A stretch of 64,000 nucleotides of DNA from Symsagittifera roscoffensis (GCF_963678635.1 NC_087070.1:19809318-19873317), one strand, 5' to 3'; positions 50,756 through 62,573 are shown, numbered from the stretch's first letter. Numbers and translations: made by a program. The notes: generated by a model from the letters alone, not told the origin.

Positions 50756-52237
50756 TTACCTAGGCAACCCATCATCTGTCTCCGACTTCACTGAAAACAA
50801 TTTTTTAGAAGATTTCAATTCATTTATTCTCTTCAGTATACATTCCTGGTTCGCGTGCAAGGGAAATTTAGTTACATCAAACTTTTTCAAGTTCTCCACA
50901 CTCTGAAAGTCTGTGTTCAGAGGCAATGCGTAGCCAAATTTCTGTCCTCTCTGTATTGTTACTGTGGTTGCTTCTGTGTTCAATACACTCACACACAGTC
51001 CGCTCTGAGTGAGTGAGAAGCTTCTTCCTAAAACAGCCGAGCTCTTACTGTTTGGATTTGGTACCATTATTCATTCAAGTTCCTCACCCTAAACGTTGCT
51101 ACTGCGGCTTAATTTGGCTTCAATCTAACTTTTCGATCCAAAAAAATCGGCACCTTTGCCTGGTTAATTAAGATCTTACTAAGAGGTTTCTTTTCATACT
51201 TCCTCTCAGGATCTTTGATCCTGATCAACCCGTCTTTGAGGTCGAATGTGACATCAAAATTGCCTACGAAGTCCCTCCTCAGGATAAATTGATCGAATTC
51301 ATCCAAATTTTTACCAATTGGAAGCTCATCCAAAGACGCAGTCGCAGGACACCAGGCAAAGGTGCCGATTTTTCTGGATCGAAAAGTTAGATTGAAGCCA
51401 ACAAGCTGCAGTGATATAATCGGGGTCCGTCCTGTCACATAGATTGCTCCCTGATTGGCAGCTGCCAGTCTGATGTTTGTCGGTATGAGTTCAAGTGCTG
51501 ACTGGCATGACGCTGACCACTGCTCCCGTGTCTAAAAGTCCTTTCACTGATATCTGTCTGCCCTGCACATCTAGCACATGTGCTGCCAGATCGGCTTCGA
51601 AACCTATGTGAACTGCATCTTGCTCAAGCATGGCGTTATGTCCGATTCGTCGCACCTTAAGTTCTTCTCGACCAATGTATATCCGGCCTACTTGGTCACT
51701 TGCATCAGTCACGTGAGCCTTCGTTTAGATGTTAATGCCGTCCACATTCATCAGAATCGGATATGGGCCATGGACTTCGATGTAATATCCATCTACTCTC
51801 ATAAGTCTTGGACCTCCTGTCGTGAGCAGCGCTCGCACTGCCCTGGAGTCCAACTTGGGACCCTTCTCCCTCAGGTAGTCCGCATAAATGTCCAGGTGTA
51901 CCAGCGTGATCTCAGACGGTTCACTCAAGTTCTTGACCACCTGGTGTCCTGCGACTGAAATAATAGACATTATCTTCGTTCCTCCTTTCGTCATGCCAAA
52001 GGTTTTACCCGATATGACAATTAGCTTTAGTCCCTGTTTCCTGGATTCCTGTTTGTCCTCTTCTTTTGTTGTTTTCCCCGAAATGTCAAATTTTTCCCAA
52101 AAATCTGTGCTTTCTAGTTCCGACCTTACCCATTGCTCGACTTCCTTCGCGGCTAGCTCCTGCTGGACATTCTGAAATGCAGTCCGTGCCGCTAAGCCAT
52201 AATCCACCTTGAGCGTGCCGGCTGACTCTGCCTCCAA
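50756..52237 (-). pseudogene. B protease and protease-RT linker
   Basis: Frames 51725-52237 (FISGK-like ISVAGHQVV, LTTGGPRL), 51491-51712 (GLLDTGAVVSVMP: active site DTGA), 51109-51438 (LGRDF-like RRDFV flap and PIFLDRKVRLKP) and 50756-51067 (linker ending before RT). The order equals A 18090-19330. The last frame contains a conserved region deleted from A. Confidence 0.7.
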
Positions 52238-52394
52238 GCTCGTGCCTCCAAGTCTTCACCTTCTTAGTCGTAAATTTGCTCGGTGTCGCCTCTTTTCTCC
52301 GAGACCCAGCTTAGTTCATCAGACCTGCTCGGCTGGCTTTGACACCTGAAACCGCCTCTTCATGGCGGGGATGTTTCGTGTCCGCTACTGCATC

Positions 52395-53385
52395 TCAAAA
52401 TTGAGTGCAGTCCGACTTGAAGTGTCCCTCCAAATTGCAGAAGAAGCACCTTGGTCCATACTTCATTATGAGTCCACTCACGTACTCTTCGTGGTCCTCG
52501 TCGGTCGCATCAACGTCGTCGAGAAAGTAGCCTATCGTTTTCATTTTCTGCTTGTAAGTACAACAGGCGAAAACATGGTGGTCCATCGAACCACAATTTG
52601 CACATGACCTCCTCTTATCCATGTCGTCACGAGGTCTGTACGAACTGGAGTTCGCGCCAGTCTTTGTTCCGCTGTAGTTGCCATAATTGCTGTAATAGTT
52701 TTGCGCCCTCGGTTTATTGAGCTAGTACTCACGCGACTTCATACGCAAATCATTGGGCGTGGGTACCTGGTCAAGCGACAGGGTGAAATTTTTGGCCAGC
52801 TTGGTTTTCAGCTCATCATTCTATACTCCATTCATGAACTTTGAGGCGATCGCCAAGTTTCGCTCCGATATTCTCTCATCGGGGTTGCTCCTCCTTCTGA
52901 GTAATTCAAGGTCGTCCAAGAACTTGTCTATGGATTCGTCATCTCTTGTCGAATCCAAACTTCTCTTTTCAAACTTCACCATAGCTTGATGCCCTTGTAC
53001 ACCAGAGCCGAAAGGATTCAGCAAGATCCTTTTCAAGCGCTGTCTCGTTCATTGGTCTTTTTCGCCATTACACAACTTAGGTCGGTCCCTCTAGGTTGCT
53101 TGTCAATGCGCTGCATTCCTGTTTTTTTGAGAGATTCTCTTCTTCAAAGTGCAACTTCATCACCTCTATTCAAGTGTCGATGCAGCTATCTGACTCTTCC
53201 TTGAATGACTTCGGCTTTTTGAGTGTCCTCCTTGACCTCTCTCCTCTCTCGGTTGACTTCGAGAGCTTGGTGATGAATGTTTCAAGAGATCTATTCAGAG
53301 GCTCAAACATTGATGCATACATCTTTGTGTATTGCGAGACTTTAGTCAGATCTGGCACTGATCTGACTTGTGGCAAAGTGGGCAA
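52395..53385 (-). pseudogene. B Gag capsid and two zinc knuckles
   Basis: Frames 53170-53385 (EPLNRSLETFITKL), 52821-53036 (NPFGSGVQGHQAM, IDKFLDDLELLRRR) and 52395-52622 (CANCGSMDHHVFAC and CFFCNLEGHFKSDC, two CX2CX4HX4C knuckles). Same order and spacing as A, with frame breaks between. Confidence 0.75.
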
Positions 53386-53526
53386 TCGTGTCTCTGGGGT
53401 GGCATCCGCTTCCTGTGGGACCGGGTTTGTCCAACCTGGCCTCGATGGGGCTGCCCTAGGCCGCTCCCTATGCTTACATTCGTAATTCGTTCTCGAATTT
53501 TGCTGGGTCCCGGCATAGCTGCGTGC

Positions 53527-54647
53527 TCAGTCTCCATCATTTGCTTGGCGTGAGCGCTGCCTTGGGGCGGAACGGTCCTCCCAATTATTCCCGTTTAAAA
53601 TCTCATCAAGCTTCCTCATCATCAGGTCAGATTTGACATCCAACCTCTTCTCCAGGCTAGTCATCGTATGAGCATAGGTATTGTCGTGATCGTTCAACAG
53701 TCGCTCGATCTCTCTTGTCGTCCTAAACTCTCTTTCCTCTGACTCCTTGGTTGCTTGAGCCAAGCTCTCTGCCAGGCATTGATCGGTGTTACGAATCAAT
53801 TGAGCCTGATCGACTCTCGCCTACGACTTCACGTTTGTTAGCACATCTCGCAATTTCTACTGACCCTGGTGAGCTCTCTCTTCGACTCGATCTATTCTCT
53901 TAGTCATGTCCCGTCGCAGCTCTTCAAGGCCTGTCATTACGCCAGCAAACATGTCACTTATATCGCCAGCCGCCCCCGATACCCGGGTGAGACCCAGAGA
54001 AGATGAAGTCAATTGCGGTTGTAGCCTGGTTCTTGATGTGCACCGCCCTTCTGCGTCCCCATCGACATCATCAACCTGTCGAACGTCGAGGATACTCCTA
54101 CGGTTATCCCATCAGACATCGGCCTGTAAGGCGAGTTGGACAACGCTTTCCTGCTTTTATCATTCCTTGGGCACGGCGTGAGATCCACATCCGGATGAGC
54201 TATCTAAGGATGGTCATAACTGGAAGATAAACTTTCAGTTCGTAGTGACGCCTTGCGCTCGTCGTACAAAGACTTCCAGCTTTTCTTGGCTTTCGAACTT
54301 GTTTGTTCCTCACTTGGACTTATACTTGACATCATCGCATTCTAGCTCTGCTTGACTAGAGATGATTGTTCTTTTCTCCACTTGTTACTCCTAGTCTCTG
54401 ATTTGAACATTCCCCTGAACAATAGTTCTTCTCGCGGGTCGACCTCGGAACGCTCCGAGACCTCCTCCGTTCTTTCAAATTCCTCCCGTTCGAAATTCTC
54501 GCCTGGCTCTTCAAGTCCGCGTGATGGTGGTAGTTGGGTCGGATCAGCGTTTGCTCCCCTTTGTCGAAGGGGTCCGTTAGCGTCTCACTCGCCTGTCCGG
54601 TCTCACCAATTCGCCCTTGATTGCCATCGAGCTTTTTCTCGCTGTTG
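53527..54647 (-). pseudogene. B Gag N-terminal part
   Basis: Frame 53527-53799 is a coiled coil (ESEEREFRTTREIERLL). The upstream part to 54647 is Ser/Arg-rich in several frames and ends where the LINE inserted. It is the counterpart of A 15600-16750 but poorly conserved. Confidence 0.5.
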
Positions 54648-54712
54648 TTGTTGTTAGCCCACGCGGGTCGGGTTGGGCTCTTCTGTCTCCAGGTCAAGGA
54701 ACTTAGCAACCT

Positions 54713-56812
54713 CTACCGGCCGAAAAGCCACAGGTCTGCTGGGGTGAGTGGGGAGGGGTTTTGGGAGCAGTTGAAAAGGTGACATGTTGTGTGGGGGGCA
54801 AGGGAACAGGTTGGGCAAAGGTGGGAGATGGAGCTGTCGAGGCGGGATATGTAAGTGTTAAGGAGCCGGCTGTAGCCAGACCGGAGTTGGGAGAGCTTAC
54901 AGCGCGTGGGACGTGGGAGAGATTTTTCAGAGGGGTCAATCTTTGGGGGAGGGATACAAATAACTTTAGACGGAGGGGTTTCGGCTAGGAACTTGGTTAC
55001 AAGGGAGGCATGGTTGTCTTTTAAAATTGGTTTGTAGTAGTTAAAAATAAAAGTGGAGACTTCGTCTCGGTCGTCCAGAACTAGAGGGTGGTTTGCGTAG
55101 ACTGAAAAGTCGGTTAAAATTTTCTGGGTGTCTTCTTTGAAGCAGCTTATAATTGAGGGGCGAAGTAGACGGGGAGGAGGGGGATGTGAATGTATAAAAT
55201 TAATGGGATGGTGGGAACGATAGGTAGAGATAAAAAATTGAGATGACAGAAGGGTATGGTGGTCTTTGACCGTTAGGATTTCAGATTCACTGTGCAGGTG
55301 GGCAGTGGAACTCATTAGATTTGATCCAGTAACAACGCGAAGGGATTGGTTTTGGGCAACCTGCAGGCAATTTATGGAGGTGTTACTTGATGCGTGGGAC
55401 CATGCGGGGGCTGCATAGTCAAGTATGGGGCGAATTAAAGCTTTAAAAGTTCGGAGGAGGGTTTCTTTGGAGTGACCCCAGGTTGATCCTGCTAATGCCT
55501 TCAGGATTCCGATCCTGCGTCTGGCCTTTTCAGCGGATTGTTTGCAGTGAGTGGCAAAACAAAGTGTTGGATCAAATGTCACCCCTAAGATTGTTGGATT
55601 TTTGTTTAGGGGTAGCGCCTCGTTATTTAAAAGAACACTGGGTATTTTATTAAATTCTTTGTTATAAGAGGAGAAAAATGTGACCGATCCTTTAGAGGAC
55701 GCGAAACTTAGTTTGCGTGAGGTGAAAAAATCGTAGAGCCTTTTTAGGTAGCTATTGATGGAGTTTGAGGCGATATCAATATTGGAACTGCTTGCGAAGG
55801 GGTGGAAATCGTCTGCATACGAAACAAGGTTTACATTATCCGGAGGTGGCGGTGCATCATGGACATAAAAATTGAAGAGTGTGGGTGATAAAACAGAACC
55901 TTGGGGTACGCCACAGTGGATTATTCGATGGGGGGATGTGTGTTCACGGAATGAGGTGGCAGCCTGTCGACCATTAAGGTAATTACTTAGCCAGCGGACT
56001 AGACTTCTTGGGAGGGGAGTGTCATGAACGAGTTCCACAAGTGAGCGATGACACACCATGTCGAAAGCCTTAGATAAGTCAAGTGTGGCCAGTACCGTAC
56101 GTTTAGGGGGGCGATTTTGGTTAAAACCGTCTGAAATGTAAAATTCGAGAGTGGAGAGAGCTGTGGTGGTGGAGTGAAAAGGGCGGAAGCCGTGTTGGTG
56201 TTTGGCGTTGGGGAGATGTTTGGTAAAGATGGGGTGAACGAGCCTCTCCAGAATTTTAACTGCTGGGCAGAGTAAGGATATAGGTCTGTAAGATGTTGAT
56301 TGTTTAAGATCCTTATTGGGCTTTGGAAGCGGTGCAATTTTTGAATTTTTCCAAATTTGGGGGATAATGTTTTCGGACAAAGAGATATTAAAAAGGTATG
56401 TTAAGTATTGAGTAGCAAGTGGGCCGAGATGTTTAAGATGTATATTACAAAGGCCGTCGGGACCTAGCGCTCGCGATGGTTTGCTGTCTGCAATGGCTTG
56501 TTTAGTATTTTCAGGGGTAAAAATTGGGCTGTCTGACAGCGGTAGTTTAGCAATTTTTCTTCTCGTTATACGAAGGAGTTTGTCAGAGGCGTGGGGTCTG
56601 GCATTGGTGAATTGTTTGTTAAAAGAGCTGGTAATATCACGAGGTGAGTGTATGGGTTTAGAACCAAAAGTAATGGGGTGTCTTCCTGCCACGGGCTTAG
56701 ATCCATTTAAGGAGCGTACCACTTTCCAGAACTTTCTGGCACCATTGCGGTAGTCGCAAGTCCGGAGGAGTTTTCGCCATTTATTTTCTTTGTCCTTTGC
56801 TGTCTGTTTCAT
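54713..56812 (-). CDS. LINE reverse transcriptase and C-terminal zinc motif
   Basis: A 699-codon frame. RT motifs in order: SRALGPDGL, SYRPISLL, HGFRPFHST, LATLDLSKAFD, GVPQGSVLSP, LVSYADDF (catalytic YADD) and LGVTFDPTL. The C-terminus ends with the jockey-type stretch LSQLRSGYSRLLN and a CPTC...H...H...C zinc-like motif. This enzyme copies element RNA into DNA at the nicked target. The first Met is internal: homologous elements continue into the endonuclease upstream, and a frameshift lies near 56850. Confidence 0.85.
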   Translation of the reverse strand: MKQTAKDKENKWRKLLRTCDYRNGARKFWKVVRSLNGSKPVAGRHPITFGSKPIHSPRDITSSFNKQFTNARPHASDKLLRITRRKIAKLPLSDSPIFTPENTKQAIADSKPSRALGPDGLCNIHLKHLGPLATQYLTYLFNISLSENIIPQIWKNSKIAPLPKPNKDLKQSTSYRPISLLCPAVKILERLVHPIFTKHLPNAKHQHGFRPFHSTTTALSTLEFYISDGFNQNRPPKRTVLATLDLSKAFDMVCHRSLVELVHDTPLPRSLVRWLSNYLNGRQAATSFREHTSPHRIIHCGVPQGSVLSPTLFNFYVHDAPPPPDNVNLVSYADDFHPFASSSNIDIASNSINSYLKRLYDFFTSRKLSFASSKGSVTFFSSYNKEFNKIPSVLLNNEALPLNKNPTILGVTFDPTLCFATHCKQSAEKARRRIGILKALAGSTWGHSKETLLRTFKALIRPILDYAAPAWSHASSNTSINCLQVAQNQSLRVVTGSNLMSSTAHLHSESEILTVKDHHTLLSSQFFISTYRSHHPINFIHSHPPPPRLLRPSIISCFKEDTQKILTDFSVYANHPLVLDDRDEVSTFIFNYYKPILKDNHASLVTKFLAETPPSKVICIPPPKIDPSEKSLPRPTRCKLSQLRSGYSRLLNTYISRLDSSISHLCPTCSLAPHTTCHLFNCSQNPSPLTPADLWLFGR

Positions 56813-56865
56813 GAGTCTACAGTTCAGTTGGGATATGACTTCTGGGGGGAGATTTTGTTGTCGGC

Positions 56866-58011
56866 TTAAATCTCTTTCGGCGGCAAGGGCAGTGGATCGG
56901 GGGAAAGAGAGGGAGTGAAGTGGCGAATACGGCCAGCGGGGATGTGGTGGCGTGCTGCCCTGAGCACCAGGTCCCCCAAGAATTTCTCTCCGGCGGCAAC
57001 TCCGGAAGGTGGAACCGCTGAAAAGAAACCCTCCTCAATTTCCTCTGTGAATTTGATCCAATCTGCTTTTAAAAAATTTATAAAAGTCCTTTTAGGTGAA
57101 AAATTTATAAAATCATCCAAGGGTAGTTCTAGAAGAATGGGTAGGTGATCTGATTCTAGAGATTTAATTGGGGTCCATGATGTGGAGAGTAAGAGCGATT
57201 GGGATGCGAGGGAAATATCTGGTGACGAGAGTTGGTTTTCTGAGTTAAAAGGGACTCTGGTTTGTGTGTCATCATTTAATGGTGCAAAGGTGGATTCGGT
57301 TATTTCATTGCTAAGTACAGAGCCGCGTTGATCTTCCTCGATGTTGGAGTTCCATAGTTGTGAATGTGCGTTGGCATCCCCGAGTACTAAGGCGTCCCCA
57401 GGTTCAAGTAGTTCGGCAAGGGACGCAGAGTAAAGAGGGGGACAGCTCGAGCGAGGGGGGATGTAGAAATGATAAATACGAAGCTTGGATGAACTGGCTA
57501 CCACTGATATGCCCATAGCCTCTAGTGTTCCATCGTTGTTAATATTTATTTCTTCGTATTGTATCGACTCATGTATGGCTATGAGAAGACCGCCCCCTTC
57601 TTTTTCTCGATCTTTTCTAATTAAAGTGTAGTGTGAGCCAAGTGAGGGGTTTCAAGATTTCTTTTTTAATTTAGTTTCTTGGAAGACAGCAATATGAATT
57701 TGGTTTTGAGATAAGAAAGCAGCAATTTCGGGTGCTTTTCCGGAGATACCGTTGCAATTAAATTGTAGGATTTTTAAAAGGCCTTTGGCGGGGTGTGGTG
57801 AACTATTTACATTATTAACAGCAGTATGATTAAAATGGTTGTTTGAACTTGAGTTATTTACACTATTTACACGATTACGATTTGCGCGATTTTGGGAGGA
57901 GGAATTATTATTCGAGGAGGTGGGAAGGGTGGGAGGGGGAGAGGGGTTAGGGAGGTGGGGTTGGGGGGCGGTTAGGGAAGTTGAACAAGTTTGGGAGTTG
58001 GGGGTGGTCAA
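56866..58011 (-). pseudogene. LINE apurinic-type endonuclease
   Basis: A single frame with one premature TGA at 57652. Catalytic blocks of the exonuclease-endonuclease-phosphatase fold are present: LQFNCNGIS (Asn), VFQETKL (Glu), LVLGDANAHSQLW (Asp, Asn), SPDISLA and SDHLPI (terminal Asp-His). This nuclease nicks target DNA to start reverse transcription. It follows the N-terminal zinc-finger region without a frame change. Confidence 0.8.
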
Positions 58012-58110
58012 GTTAGAGGACCTGGTGCCTGGGGGAGGTAAAATGTAGGTAGAGGTACAGGTAGGGCAATAGTAGTCAGGGTGGTGTTGGTTAAGGTGGG
58101 TAAGACCACT

Positions 58111-58446
58111 TCATTTAAGGTGAATGTAACCACAGATGTGGCACCAGACACTGGGCTGGGTGCGTTTGATGCGGAAAGAGCAAGGGGAGCAAAAGTAAGG
58201 CCCTGGACCAGAGTTTGGATTAATGCCGGAGCGGAGTAGTAGTATAAGGATGAGCAGACGGAGCAGCCTGGCCGGCTTCAGACGCTCCGTAACCGAAAAC
58301 CCGGAGACTTCTGAACTTCTCCCGACCCAATGGGAGGGGGGGCTTGACGCCATTTGCAACTTGGTGGGGCCCAAGATGTCGGATCCACCACTGGAAGGCG
58401 GCGTCGTCTGGATCCCTTTTTCTCGCTGCTCAGTTTCATTCCGCAC
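58111..58446 (-). pseudogene. LINE N-terminal region with degenerate 2A-like peptide and zinc finger
   Basis: The frame begins MRNETEQREKG. A hydrophobic leucine run leads to LLRSGINPNSGP (codons about 58197-58232), which has the layout of a 2A-like ribosome-skipping peptide whose NPGP end has become NSGP. A Cys-rich PHD-like segment follows (CSPC...WCHICGYIHLK). It is cut by TGA at 58111, where related fingers have Cys, and the same frame goes on with SGL and CPTC. The ORF was therefore continuous with the endonuclease. Confidence 0.6.
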
Positions 58447-59109
58447 ACTGAAAGACCAGCGTGACCTTTAGTTGTTGCTTCATCAGCGAAGACATCAGAA
58501 ATGCTGCTAACAGTAGATTGGCTACGCCGTGTTTTGATTTTTCGTGTAGTCCCCGTACTCAGACTGGGAATCTTAATTATTGCCCCTAACAAGTCTTTGC
58601 GCTGCATGCTACGTGATTAAAAAAAATTGACGGCAATGCACAAGTCTCAAAATAAAATTCGAAAAACTTTCTCAAGTCTGCTGACTCGAGTCCTCTAGTA
58701 TCAAAATATTCCTTCGATCTCGAAAAGATACTATAAGTGACTCAGCTCGAGCTACACATAAGGCCTAGTTAGTGTTTAGATTTTACCGACTCTACTCGAT
58801 TACCTAGTGTAACAGTATCAGAAAGTTTTCACAAGAAATAGTCAATACACACAACACAATTGATAATCAGATAAAAATATTCTATAGGTGACAGAGACCT
58901 TTGGTTCAGTATCAATTTTACCACCACACTCGTATCAAATTGCTGCCTCGTTTAAGATTAAGCAATATATTATAAAATAGCAGTGATGGTTTCAGTAACA
59001 GATAATTAAAACATAGTCCTAAAGAAAAAGACTTCCCTTAATTGGAACACTCCAAAAGAACGAAGCCCAGGACACTGTCTTCTCAAGTGGGTGTGTATAT
59101 GCCTAATAC

Positions 59110-59302
59110 ACTCACCGATGTCTTCTCTTAGGTGTCCTGCGATTGCCCGACCTGTCCTGCCAAGTGGCTCAAGGCAACCTCTGAACGAAAATTTCTAAAA
59201 TCTACGAAAAAGCTCTCCCACACCAGGGACGCCCCAAGTGCACAAGAGCAGGGAACAACATTTCTTCTCGAGTGAGTATTTTTTTTGACTAATACACTCA
59301 CC
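59110..59302 (-). promoter_or_regulatory. duplicated candidate splice donor in the B leader
   Basis: In B sense, GGTGAGTG occurs at 59110-59117 and again at 59295-59302, each within the shared stretch CGGTGAGTGTATTAG. The first block corresponds to A at 14994-15001. A duplicated, consensus-quality donor in the leader fits a spliced subgenomic mRNA. Confidence 0.45.
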
Positions 59303-59589
59303 GAGGTTTTCTTTTATGTTATCCCGGATTGCTTGATCCCGGATAGCTTTCCTATTAAGTAGCTCAAAGCAACCACACAACCAAAATAACAATCGGAAAA
59401 AATTTGGTTCGGGTACTTCTGATAAACCCGAACTAGAATCCAAAGTTGATCACAAATTTCCGGGTCAAATGGGCTCCTATAATCCTAATATGCACGTACA
59501 TTGGTAGTTGACTTTTTATTCCGACTCTAAATGGATATTTTAGTTGCTCAAATTGCCCCAGAATGTACCCCTAAGTTTTCAATAAGGAG

Positions 59590-60515
59590 GGCTGTTAAGG
59601 GGCTTAAGTCACTCCGGAGGGTTACTTCGGAGGGTTGCTAAGACACTTAACTTACTTCGGATGGTTACTTCGGAGGGTACCTTGGCCACCCAAGTGGTTT
59701 CGGGGGGTCCCCTTAAACTCACTAAGGAGGGTCAATAAGAGGCTTAATACGCTCCGGAGGGTTACTTCGGAGGGTTCCTTCAAAATTCCAAATTTTTCAA
59801 ATCTCACTTAGAAGGGTCTCCAACTAGTCTCAGAAAGTGTCAAAACAAGCTACATTCTCTGTTTTAACTTCTTCAGAGGGTTTCGTGGAAAATTTCTTTC
59901 AGGGGCTTAGCTGACTCCTGAGGGTTGCTTCGGAGGGTTCCCCAAAAATCAAGAAAACGGATTATTCTTCCGCTGTAAAGCCTCCGAATGCGGTCTAACT
60001 GACTTAAAACTAGGTTGGCTGACTCGGTCAACCTTCCCAGCAGGATAAAAAGGTGATCTTATAAAACTTTCTGCCGCTCGGAGGGTTCCCTAAAATTTGG
60101 ACCCTCCGAACCAATAAATTCTAAAAAAATTTTCTTTTCTGAGATTATCAACCCTAAAACGGTTGCGGTTCAAAGAAGTGGTCAAAAACTTCGACTTGTG
60201 GTACCAAATTTATTCCAATCGGTTGGCTAGATTCTGAGAAATCATCAAAAACGCGTTCGTCAAATTGGCCTTTTTTCACCACCTATATAGGTTCTGAAAG
60301 ACTTTTTCCGCATTTCTTAGTGAAAGTGCCTAAAAATAATTGAAATGAGCGTAGTAGCCCCCTAAAGCACTGGAATAATGCAAAAAACCGGACCAAAATG
60401 TGTTTGGAAACAAAAGTTTGGCTAAAAACTATCAAATTTGGACCCTCCGATTCCTTCCTTTTCCAATCTTTAAGACTATAGCTCTATCCACGGAGCTATT
60501 CGGAGGGTTAATCAA
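59590..60515 (-). promoter_or_regulatory. array of CGGAGGGTT motifs in the B leader
   Basis: At least a dozen copies of CGGAGGGTT or close variants lie on the plus strand, several in pairs as GGAGGGTTACTTCGGAGGGT. In B sense the motif reads AACCCTCCG. It occupies the leader like the A array but in the opposite orientation relative to the element, with a family-specific variant. Likely a regulatory or packaging array; function inferred. Confidence 0.55.
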
Positions 60516-61731
60516 AAATCTCTCTAGCAACCGAGCACGTTATGCTAGCACGCTCCTAACACAAACTTTTTTATAGCCCTAACTCTAAAAACTCAAAAAC
60601 TCGATCCTCAAAACCTATTGACGAAATTCGGAAAATTACAAAAATTTTGATCGAAAAAAAATTTCGTTTTCGCCAACTTCTACTAAGTCTTTTTCTGCAC
60701 GGTTTCTTTAGTTAGGGGGATTGAATTACGTGGTAGTTCACTGTACTAAAGCTTTTTGCTGTTCGGAAAAGCTCGGATATCTAAAATTTTGGGGTTTGAC
60801 AGTTTGCTCGAAAATCAGTAATTTTCGACAAAATTGGGGTGTTTCTCGGGTCTAAATAGGAGATAAGTAAAATATAATAAGGATAATAATCTATTAGTAG
60901 TCGTTAATCGATATTATTATACCCTCTTTTGCACCAAAATACCCGAACTAAGACCCTTAACTCGGAAATTAGCAATCGATGGAGGGTGCAATCGGACCGC
61001 GCCAATTGTGCACCCCACCATTAAGTTTTAATGAAATAGTACCCAAACGATACTAAAATTGTGTCAATGATACCAAAAAGTCAGTGTGGATGTTGTCCTT
61101 GATTTCCCTGTTGAGTCTGGAACACGTCGGTCAGCTTGCCTCTCTACCCTCCGGTCACCGGCAAAATCACCATTAACGTGCTTAAATACTCAAACAACAC
61201 TCAAAGGAGGGTCCATAACCCGCCACTAAAACACTCAATATCTCTATCAGAAATGATATAAGTCAATCTGAGACAACAAAAAATAGGATAGTCAGATCGC
61301 ATCTCGTCCGGAAATAACATATAAACTGTCACTTTATGTTTTTTGTTGTTTTTGGTCTTTTTTGGATTTTTTATTGTTTTTTGTACTTTTTTTCAGATAA
61401 ATTTGTTTTTGGCTTTTTTTTTGGTTATACACTACTTTTGTTTGGTTTTACCCTTTCTCTTTAATTGTTTTTGGTCCCGGGACCTTGGGATCAGCGGGCT
61501 CATGACTTCCCACCTAACCCTCCAGCCCCGGAAATTTCGGTCTGAACTAAGTTAAAAAGATAAGTAGTACTGGGCGGAGGGTCGGCACCTTCCCCCTAGT
61601 ACAACAAAGGTCATTAAAGCCTCCTACTCGGGCACACGCCCGAAGCGGAAGGTTCGTCGCTGAAACGTTTGCTGATCATGATGGTCTTATGCCTTCAACA
61701 GGTCCACCCAGGAGCGCCAGAAAAACGTCTA

Positions 61732-62573
61732 TGTAACTTTCGCCCAAATACTACACAGTGACAGAGCGAAGAAAAAAAACCTTTCAACAACTGGCCGGCG
61801 TCAGTCAACTAGATTCTACTAGTTTTTCACCGTCTCGACTTTGCCAGTTGATTTTCTGGTCTGTCTAGGGCTAAGTAAAAAGTTACTATTTTCAGGCCAT
61901 CAGTCAAATGACTTTTAATCAGCTTTCGTTTACATGCGAACACAACCACATGGCTGGGTCTCGGATCCTCAGACTACGTGATTGCTATTAAAAACACGGC
62001 TCGAACATCCTATTTTACGGTTTTTGGTGACAGTTCTATATTAAGTCTATTGGAACTGGATTGATCCTTTCCTCTTTCTAGCTACTCTAAAATATCATTC
62101 AAAGGCTTATGGCATCAGAGTAGCTAAAAAGTCAGTTCTTTATAGTCCTTCACCATATTTTGTCTCTGGGGGGCCGAGCCTCCGCTTCCGTGGTTCCACT
62201 GTAATAACATCGTTATTACTACCAATTCGTGGCACGGGAGGGTACTGCTTTTTTACTCCTTCCCCACTGAAGCCTCCTTTCCGTCTGTTGTCTCTGGTTA
62301 GCTGTCTTATCGTGCGTGATCGTCACGATAAGAGGCTTCGTTTTTTCTTTCGTTCCCGTTCGACTCTTTTTTCACTATTTCAGCTGTTGTTTTTTTTCTG
62401 TTTTTTTTTCGGTTCAAAATGGCCGTTTTTGCATTTCTCAGAAATATGACGTCACCATTCGTATTTATTGAATATTTAAAATCCCAGAATATTCTGACCC
62501 TCCTTTTCATTAGTATTGATCGTCAAGGCCTCTAATTCTACTTTCGTGTTGTGCCGGAAGGTTACGCTGTGCC
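61732..62573 (-). repeat. element B 5' LTR
   Basis: In plus coordinates it starts TGTAACTTTCGCCC and ends near GGTTACGCTGTGCC. In B sense it starts about GTAACCTTCCGG and ends CGAAAGTTACA, giving imperfect terminal inverted repeats. It is homologous to the two pieces of the 3' LTR and, more distantly, to the A LTR (the TGACGTMAT...AAACNGCCATTTTG block). It contains the unoccupied A target CAGACTACGTG near 61970-61980. Confidence 0.8.

Larger units (their letters stand above)
54648..58620 (-). mobile_element. EN/RT LINE inserted in the B gag leader
   Basis: A jockey-like non-LTR element of about 4 kb. One frame runs from 58446 to 56866 with two nonsense codons, then a frameshift leads into the 699-codon RT ORF. 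The 3' end is probably the AACAACAACAACA run at 54647-54660. The 5' border near 58620 is approximate and no target-site duplication was confirmed. Few disabling mutations mean that it is young compared with B. Confidence 0.8.
58621..61731 (-). other. element B leader, non-coding
   Basis: The leader between the B 5' LTR and the LINE insertion has no gene. It matches the A leader at several places in reverse complement (61160-61190; 61480-61560). A candidate tRNA primer-binding site, TGGCGCTCCTGGGTGG in B sense (61703-61718), lies 12-15 nt inside the LTR end; the spacing is long, so this is tentative. 185-bp tandem units around 59110 and 59295 each hold a GGTGAGTG box. Confidence 0.55.
8872..62573 (-). 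mobile_element. giant Ty3/Gypsy LTR retrotransposon B, interrupted by element A and a LINE
   Basis: A minus-strand element runs from a 5' LTR at 61732-62573 to a 3' LTR split into 34970-35561 and 8872-9048. Removing A (9049-34969) and the LINE (about 54648-58620) leaves about 23.8 kb. The order in sense is leader with motif array, gag, protease, RT, RNase H, LSGE spacer, integrase, macrodomain, coiled-coil ORF, SGNH domain, second SGNH-like domain, then a long unrecognised region and a Cys-rich end. Most frames carry several stops and shifts, so B is older and more decayed than A. However, it keeps the RT core and the second SGNH-like block that A has lost. The RT, RNase H and integrase types place it in Ty3/Gypsy; I do not recognise the lineage. 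Confidence 0.85.

Noticed and set aside
61703-61718. Certain primer-binding site for a named tRNA
   Set aside because: TGG-initiated and plausibly placed, but 12 or more bases from the LTR end, and I could not match the rest to a specific tRNA.
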